Assembly: GCA_958510825.1 (NCBI GenBank)
Contig: OY294049.1
Span: 34,624,774 to 34,688,773, forward strand
Length of the DNA: 64,000 bases
Direction: 5' to 3'
From: Brachypterus glaber
Lineage: Eukaryota; Arthropoda; Insecta; Coleoptera; Kateretidae
In this document: in pieces, positions 57,801-64,000 of the stretch
How the letters are laid out: the number at the start of each line of letters is the position of its first letter
Position numbering within the stretch: position 1 is the stretch's first letter
Notes under the pieces: model-generated
Seen by the model: only the letters and a program-made list of their open reading frames with translations
Told to the model about the DNA's origin: nothing
Database searches by the model: none
Program-made: the position numbers and the translations under genes

Positions 57801-60800
57801 GCTCTAGAACTTCTGAGAGTCAGGTGCCATCCCATACATCAGAAAATCAGAGATCTTTATCAAACTATACAGTAAGTACAATCATTTTTACACTTGTTTG
57901 TCCCTCACTTAGGTGACAAAGATCAGGGCTGGAAAAGAAAAAAACAGTTGCCAAAAAAAGTCGGGGTATTGTAAGAAACAACAAGGAAGTCAAAGATAGC
58001 ATGAATCCCAATCTCGTTTTTATATGAAGCTGAAGTTTGCAACGTTTTTTTGCAACGAAAATTCAAATAGTATATTAAAGCACTTAATACGTTTTTAGCG
58101 CACTAGTACTTTAGACAACTCACCGCAAGCGGCTTGTTTTCTAAACTTGTACTCGTGCGCTAAAAATAGATAGATATATTTATTATCTTTAGGCTATTTT
58201 ACAATAGATAGAGTCGTCAGTATGTTACGAAACTAGTACTCTAATATACTTTTTGAATTTTCGTTGTAAAAAAAAACGTTGCGAACTTCAGCTTAATGTT
58301 TTTATTTATATTCTAATATTCTAGTTACTATAACAAAAAAAATGCAAAAAAATTGATATTTTTTTTTGGTAGTGTCCCAAATATTTAAATTTTAGCATGC
58401 TTAATAGTCAATAAAGTTAAATTATGAATGTCTAAAAAATCCCTAAAATTTCAACTGCGTTTTTCGCAGGGATGCCCCTTCCACAGGTAATTTTTTCAAA
58501 CATTATTATCTGTAATTAGCTCGGGGTTAACTATAACCAGACAGTCATAATTTGGTCATTAAAAAATAATTCAAATTTAAATTTATATATTGTACTACCT
58601 ACTATTATATTGCCTGTTTAAGTAAAGGACAGTAAGCAATCGCATAGCGGCGATTTCACGTCAACCCTGATGTAATATTTTGAAAACGCTGTTATTGACC
58701 AATGTCCCTTACTGCCCCTTACTTTATCAGGACAGTATAGTATACTATAATAAAGCACTGGCTAGGTAGGTTTCTTAGGGTACAGTTAGTGGAACCACTC
58801 AAACTACCGACCTACCCTAACAAACCTACCTATCTAGTGGTCTAACCTACTATAAATCATGACATGGTACCGCGGTGTTCTTGAACCAAGATTTAGCCAG
58901 ACTTTCTGTACCTAAACCTTTTTTTATTAATTAAATAATTATTGTAATGAATTTTAAGCTGGGTGTTGTAAAGAAAAAAGTTTTGTGAGAGGGGTTAGTC
59001 CGTAATGAGACTAAATTCTTTCTTAAAGCTATTTAAAAAAGTCACTAGGCTTAAATATTTTGGATAAAAAGGAAGTGTATTATTTGTTTCTTTTTGATTT
59101 TTTTTAACGTTCTGTACATTCACCATGTTTTAAAGTATTTGCTTTTAATGCGACATCGTGCTTTTATATTTTTTAACTTATCAGATTAAAAAAAAATGTA
59201 TAAACGATTATAACTTTAATACGTATGTTAATCTGTGATGTTTTAAAATATTAAACTCTAAATGTATTACATATGAGTCGTCTATTTCCAATACCGGGTG
59301 TATCCATTTTTGTTTTTGTCGGTAGCTTTAGCTTGGGTATAGCCAAGGTGTACTGTTCCCAAACCGTCTATATCCAATAAAAAATAGAAGATTAATTTTA
59401 GGTTAAGTTTCAAAACCGGGTATATGCTTTTCCGCTTCAGCTTCTAAACGGGTATATCCACAAATGTCACAACAAATGCCACAATAATAGGCAATAGAAT
59501 GAGTCGATATTCGTCTACAGATAATTGAGGGACATTTTTTTTAAATACTTTTAGACTGTTTAATTTTTAATGTCAGAGTTTGTTATTACATTTATCTCTC
59601 AAATGTTTACTTTTTTCTTTGTTTTTAAAAAATACTCTATTTCAACTAAAAATTGGCACAAATTATTATACATTTTAAGCCATGTTTTCATTACAAAACG
59701 GAGTAAATTTTGTATTCACTTCCAAAAACGGGTAAAACATTTTTTTTGCTTGTTTGCGCTGTGACTATTAGAAAACGATTTTTGTCGTTGCCGTCAAATA
59801 GGTCGACAATTTTGTTATTATTTTTTAGTACAACTTTTTACTTCTAAGTCAACTTTTAAATGAACAGCTGTTTTTTAGTTGTCCTGAACATTTAGCATCG
59901 AAGGACATACCCGGTATTGGAAATAGACGACATGTTATGTTACATATAAATATGTAATATAAATATGTACAGAGGTGTCTCACTATAATATTCTTTATTT
60001 TTTTGAGACGAATAAATGATTTTTTGATTTTTCATTTATTTTTTTTATGTTAATTTGACACTTATTGTGTTTTTTTTTTTTAATTTAATTATTTAAAGTA
60101 ATTAAATAAAAAAGGGGTTTATAGAAAGTAGGACTAAATCTTGCTTTCAGGGGCGCGTCATCGACGAAGATCCATTATCGAGGCGGCGTTGTTCGGCCAC
60201 CGCGGCGCACCAAAAACCACGGGCTAGCGAATCAATGGATCCAACGAAAAAAGTCAATGAAGAAACGCAAACGCGCCGCGCCGCAGCAGCACTGGGCCAA
60301 AAACGAAGACGAGCTAAGGAAAGGGAGGAAGCTGCTGCCCTAGCCACTAGAGAAAGTCGTAACAAAACCGTTGCAGAGGCTCTATTACGTCTGCCCCAAC
60401 GAAAATTACGCTCTAAGTAATTATCCCGGCAGGGCTAGTCTAAACTTTTTTTTACCTAAAATGTCTGACACCTCTGTTGTTTTTGACTACACCAAAAAAA
60501 TAGGCCAAAAGTTAATTTTTGTTTGCATATCGTCTTGTAAATTTCAGAACGTCGTATCTCAAAAAAGACAACTTTACAGGAATAAGAAATAACTATTTCT
60601 CGCATTATTCATAGGTTGAAAATGTACTTTTTTAATATAAACTTAATACATTTTTAATGATTAACTTACCTTAAATCATTTTATTGTGTATAAAATAAAT
60701 AAATACAAATAAAAACCTAAAGTTTATAGATACGACATTTTGAAGCTCAAAATTAATAAATTTTTTTAAGATACGACCTTTGAAACATATTATATTAATA

Positions 60801-63800
60801 TTTTAACAAAATATAATTAATTATTATAATAATATTATTAATTATTGAAACATTTAAGCTTCAAAAAGTTTTATAACATGCGCATAAGATGTCAAAAAAG
60901 CGTCGCCAAATGCAAAAAGTACGTTCCAAAATAGTCAGTTAACTAGATTTAAGAGATACGAGGTTTAAAAATTTATTAATTTATAATCATCTAAGATACG
61001 ACGTTACTATTTTGCTTATATTTTTGTTATTTAAAAAAAATAGCAGGTGAAACTTATTTTTTAGATGTAAATTAATAATATAAAGCGTTTAAGTCCAAAA
61101 CATCAAAATCGAAAAAAATTGAGATACGACGTCCTGAAATTTACAAGACGATACGTGACTCTGCACAAAGAAGCCCGGTTAGTATTTCAAATTTACGTAG
61201 TACTTTTTTTTCGGATTCTTATGTAAAAAAATACATAAGAATCCGAAAAAAAAAAATTAGTAGGTAATTTTATTTTATTTACATCCGAAAAAAAAGTAAT
61301 ACGTAAATTTGACACATGTTTGTTTAACCTCGTACTATTCTACTTAATTAAGCATCCCCTAAGTCCAGGACTTGTGTGGGCTAGTAGTAGAGGGAACCAC
61401 CGGCTTATACTGACTTTCGAACCAGTTTTTATAGGGAGTGACCGCTTCACTTACGCCTCCGCCAAATTTCAATTATTAATTAACTGAAAAAGGCAAATCG
61501 GCGCGAGTGAGAATTGAACTCACGCTAGTTGGCTAGTAGACTTGTCATGTACAGACGCGGTAGACCACTACACCAGGTTTCTTTGTGCAGGGTCACATAT
61601 TTAGATTAGAATGTCATGTCCTTTAACGTTAGTTAACCTTGTAACTTTTGAACGAGATATCCGATTTAAAAAATCCTTCAACAAAAATTTAGGACCTTTG
61701 AAGTTTGCGCCACTTAAAATAATGTTAATATTATGTGTAGTGTAAAGGGGTCAAGAACTACATGTATACAAAAACGGTTTAAATCATTTTTTCGTAAGAC
61801 TATCAATTTTCGAGAAATAAAAAATGTGTACCTTTTCTAGACTGGTGGAAAATTGAGGAAGTATATAAAATAAGATCAAATTGGCTTCACTTTTCCTGTA
61901 TTTTTGTACCATATCCTTTTGTTTTTTCTTTGCAGCTTTATCGGATTGTTTTTCTGGCCGCACCATTATGAGAAATTTATTACCTATGATTGAAATTTTA
62001 CTATAGTGTACAAAAATTATAGTTCTTGACTATTTTGCCCCCCCTTGCCCTACGCTAATGTTAACCATATTTGATGTGTCGCAAAAATAAAAGGTCCTGA
62101 ATCGTTTGGTGAAAGAATTTTTGAAATCGGACATTCCATTCAAAAGTTATAAGGTTTACATATAGACCGAGACAGAGTCTGACTGTCTGAGACAGACATT
62201 TTTTTAACACCCACTTTTTTCACATTTTCTCGACGTTTCATGGCATTATCAAGCCGAAAATGCAAAAAAAATGTTGATTTTTCTTTCAGTTTTAGTAACT
62301 GGCGCTTCCACCCGTAAAAAAATCATATATGACTTTTGTTGAAGGTATTCCTCTTTGACCTAACACAAACAGGCTTCCTTGTAGATTTTGCGCTGCTGAA
62401 TATATCTTTATATCTTTGCTTAAAATTAATTTTACTTGTAAAATTTTTGCGCGATATTAGATTTTATGGAAGGTTTGTATAATTTTTATATTTTTTAGAC
62501 AAAGTGGTTCTCTGACAGCGTCATCGACACCATCTCCAAACAGTACAGAAAACGAGCCGCCGTCCCCCACGGCCGCGACTATGCCGCAGACACAGGGAAA
62601 CGTGCCCCGATCCACGGCCGCCGTCCATCCTTACAACGTCGATGCTAGAACACTGACCACTGTGGTAAGAAATTCTCTAAAATTTTCCGAAACATTTATT
62701 ATCAGTAAATATTGTTTTAATTTTAATGAAAAGTTTTTAAAAAAACGTACTTAAGCTAATGGGAGTTTGTAGCTCCACCACTTTGAAATTATATTATAAG
62801 TGCCCCTTAACCACTGCCACTTTACTTAAGTCATATAATCAGTCAAATTGTTCGTAATTCTGAATCTGTAGGGAACCTACACAATTTTGACAATCCTTAA
62901 AAAATCCCTAAAATTGTAAGTAAAAATCATTTCAATGACTGGTAAAGTTTTAAATTGTTTAGAAACCCAAAAATACGTTTTTTTTCTTTATGTGTGCTGT
63001 TTTTTCTGGTATTATTATAATAATATTTTACGCGCTTTTATTTTCAGGTTAGAAATCAGCAAGCAGCAATGCAATACAACCAAGCCTTGTATACACAATA
63101 CCCCCAATATGCAGCAAAACAACCTAATATCGTTAACAAGTTCCCCATCCACCCCGATGTCAAATTTCGACGCCTACCCTTCTACGACATCATCTCCGAC
63201 TTGCTAAAGCCCAGCTCTCTGGTACCCCAGACCAACCAGCGAATTCAGGTACACAATCTATGGAGCAATTAATTTTTCGTTTAGAATGTGACATTAGGGT
63301 GGACCTTATATTTTTTTATTATCTTTAAATTTTTATTTAGGTGTAACTAGAAAATTTTGAATATATGAGAGTGATAAAACTTTTCTAAGGGTCCTAATTG
63401 GGCTCCTAAAATGATCAAAATTTGTGTTACGTAATACTTGAACGTTCCCTGATCGTTTTGGCACATAATTTTATATGCTTAAAAAGAAAAAGAAAATAAG
63501 ATTTCAAGCCCATTAAATTTTTCACTTATACAAAAATTACAGACAATTTTCAACGATTTTTACGATTTATTGGTATTTCACGAATTTTATTTTTTCATTA
63601 AGTCGCAGTCTATATTTAATTTTCAAGTTTAGAAGTTGTCTGTGAGGAATTTTTGACATTAACTTTATTTTTTTATTATAATACAGGAGGGCACCTTTTA
63701 CTTTCACCTTACACCCCAGCAGGCGACGGACATAGCGTCTTCGAGGGACATTCGATACGGTGCCAAGTGCGACTATGTCAAGCAGGTTCAGATGAGGTTT

Positions 63801-63887
63801 TGTTTGTTAGAGACCTCGTGCGAGCAGGAAGACTATTTCCCGCCGAATGTTATAGTTAAAGTGAACAACAAGCCTTGCCAATTGCCG
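54831..63887 (+). CDS. Su(var)2-10: PIAS-type E3 SUMO-protein ligase, 5' part (continues beyond window)
   Basis: Exons 54831-54857, 57705-57871, 62499-62664, 63048-63248, 63687-63887 (GT donor follows), 254 residues so far. Start MSENIDELR; the 9-codon first exon is too short for ordinary ORF calling. Residues about 10-45 form the SAP DNA-binding motif (FRVSELQMLLGFAGRNKSGR; ELQQRALELL). Residues 70-120 are Ser/Pro/Thr-rich. From about 145 the PINIT domain starts: IHPDVKFRRLPFYDIISDLL, KPSSLVP, then FYFHLTPQQATDIASSRDIR, CLLETSCEQEDYFPPNV, KVNNKPCQLP. The catalytic SP-RING and SUMO-interaction motif should lie downstream. In flies this gene controls chromatin, telomeres and piRNA-guided silencing; that role is by homology. 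Confidence 0.93.
54858..56025. other. PIAS intron 1, first part
   Basis: Mostly unremarkable AT-rich DNA. GGTATGGTATGGTATGGGGC (about 55425) and a short copy of the 42190 repeat (GATGGGACATTTCCTACTTT at about 55848). No gene seen. Confidence 0.4.
56026..57643. mobile_element. 1.6-kb non-autonomous DNA element (GGGTCCCACCCC ends), PIAS intron 1
   Basis: Ends GGGTCCCACCCC and GGGGTGGGACCC; subterminal TTTAGGTGAAAAATCAACCC / GGGTTGTTTTTTCACCTAAA are also inverted. It contains ATTTGGTACAC words near 56591 and a nested TTAA-flanked MITE. No transposase recognised. Confidence 0.7.
57162..57384. mobile_element. piggyBac-type MITE, 223 bp, TTAA target site
   Basis: Ends CACGTTCTCTGCCAA and TTGGTAGCGAACGTG, bordered on both sides by TTAA (57158-57161 and 57385-57388), the diagnostic piggyBac duplication. 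Inner GCTCATATATGAGCC palindrome. Nested in the 1.6-kb element. Confidence 0.8.
58027..58295. mobile_element. Foldback element, about 270 bp, PIAS intron 2
   Basis: Ends AAGCTGAAGTTTGCAACGTT and AACGTTGCGAACTTCAGCTT with inner CGAAAATTCAAATAGTATAT / ATACTTTTTGAATTTTCG. Confidence 0.7.
58758..58842. repeat. Hairpin of about 85 bp
   Basis: CTAGGTAGGTTTCTTAGGGT pairs with ACCCTAACAAACCTACCTA, and GTTAGTGGAACCACTC forms a small inner palindrome. Confidence 0.6.
59277..59931. mobile_element. Non-autonomous DNA element, 655 bp, PIAS intron 2
   Basis: Ends GTCGTCTATTTCCAATACCG and CGGTATTGGAAATAGACGAC. GGGTGTATCC / GGACATACCC follow inside, and GGGTATATCC-like words recur. Non-coding. Confidence 0.8.
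60151..60420 (+). other. Exon-like GC-rich open segment in PIAS intron 2
   Basis: Starts right after a good acceptor (TTGCTTTCAG) and stays open for 89 codons to TAA in that frame: GRVIDEDPLSRRRC, AHQKPRASESMDPTKKVNEE, TQTRRAAAALGQKRRRAKER, EEAAALATRESRNKTVAEAL, LRLPQRKLRSK. It is basic, Ala/Arg/Glu-rich and helix-prone, and far GC-richer than its surroundings. PIAS exon 2 ends in phase 2, so splicing it into this frame would need a different upstream exon; PIAS exons join properly without it. Could be an alternative exon, the last exon of a nested gene, or a retroposed fragment. No family assigned. Confidence 0.35.
60529..61152. mobile_element. Foldback element, about 620 bp, PIAS intron 2
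   Basis: Ends ATCGTCTTGTAAATTTCAG + ACGTCGTATCTCAA and TTGAGATACGACGT + CTGAAATTTACAAGACGAT. AGATACGA words recur inside. Non-coding. Confidence 0.75.
61319..61583 (-). mobile_element. tRNA-derived SINE, copy 2 (PIAS intron 2)
   Basis: Same family and orientation as 19563-19835: B box complement at 61507-61523 (GTGAGAATTGAACTCAC), A box complement at 61565-61575 (CCACTACACCA), body AACCTCGTACTATTCTACTT and AGTCCAGGACTTGTG. No clear target-site duplication. Confidence 0.85.
61640..62330 (-). repeat. Dispersed repeat family C, copy 2, with the conserved short frame
   Basis: Inverse copy of 47786-48360. The minus strand from 61966 reads [31 protein letters not shown], then diverges from copy 1. 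Also CATTTTCTCGACGTTTCATG and AGACAGACATTTTTTTAACA match copy 1 in reverse. Confidence 0.6.
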
Positions 63888-64000
63888 GTAAGTAGTTATT
63901 TTTATAGAAACTTAAAGTTACTTTAAGTTACTTTCGATTACTTAACATATTAAATAGGATTATTTTTTATTGTTTTTACTAACCAAATTTTTAACAGTAT

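Noticed and set aside
60147..60365. 72-codon minus-strand frame (Ala/Arg/Leu-rich)
   Set aside because: Mirror image of the GC-rich exon-like segment at 60151; the plus strand has the splice acceptor.

Overview
The window is eukaryotic nuclear DNA from an arthropod, most likely an insect. It is very AT-rich. Coding DNA occurs as short GC-richer islands bounded by GT...AG splice sites, and nearly every intron and intergenic gap holds small transposable elements. The gene families (Spaetzle ligand, scribbler/brakeless, PIAS, a piRNA-type Tudor protein, HMG-CoA synthase) are standard insect genes. A beetle is a guess from intron style and repeat content; I cannot prove the order from sequence alone.

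Layout, left to right. (1) 715-4309 (+): the last three exons of a Spaetzle-family cystine-knot ligand whose 5' exons lie outside the window; one intron uses a GC donor. (2) 4310-9100: intergenic DNA made of foldback elements and AACGTTAG-rich repeats. (3) 9101-10492 (+): an intact intronless HMG-CoA synthase. (4) 10493-12644: a cluster of three tiny MITEs leading to (5) 12645-29333 (+): a 13-exon gene for an 885-residue protein with two extended Tudor domains and a CCCH zinc finger between them. Its introns hold a 217-bp tandem repeat, a tRNA-derived SINE, a 1-kb TTA-flanked MITE and a LINE fragment with a MITE inside it. (6) 29334-36845: intergenic, mostly non-coding foldback elements. (7) 36846-50861 (-): scribbler/brakeless (ZNF608/609 family), 10 coding exons, 1380 residues. 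(8) 50963-54830: region between divergent genes, holding a head-to-head pair of Penelope-like retroelement fragments and the probable promoters of sbb (-) and PIAS (+), with a perfect NRF1-type palindrome. (9) 54831-63887 (+, continues beyond the window): the SAP and PINIT part of a PIAS SUMO ligase.

The genes form no operon-like unit. HMGS serves the mevalonate pathway; the Tudor gene probably works in germline piRNA granules; sbb and PIAS are chromatin/transcription regulators that share a divergent upstream region. Exon joins were worked out by hand from splice sites and reading phase; total coding lengths divide by three in every complete gene, which supports them. Repeat boundaries are by eye and approximate unless a target-site duplication is quoted.
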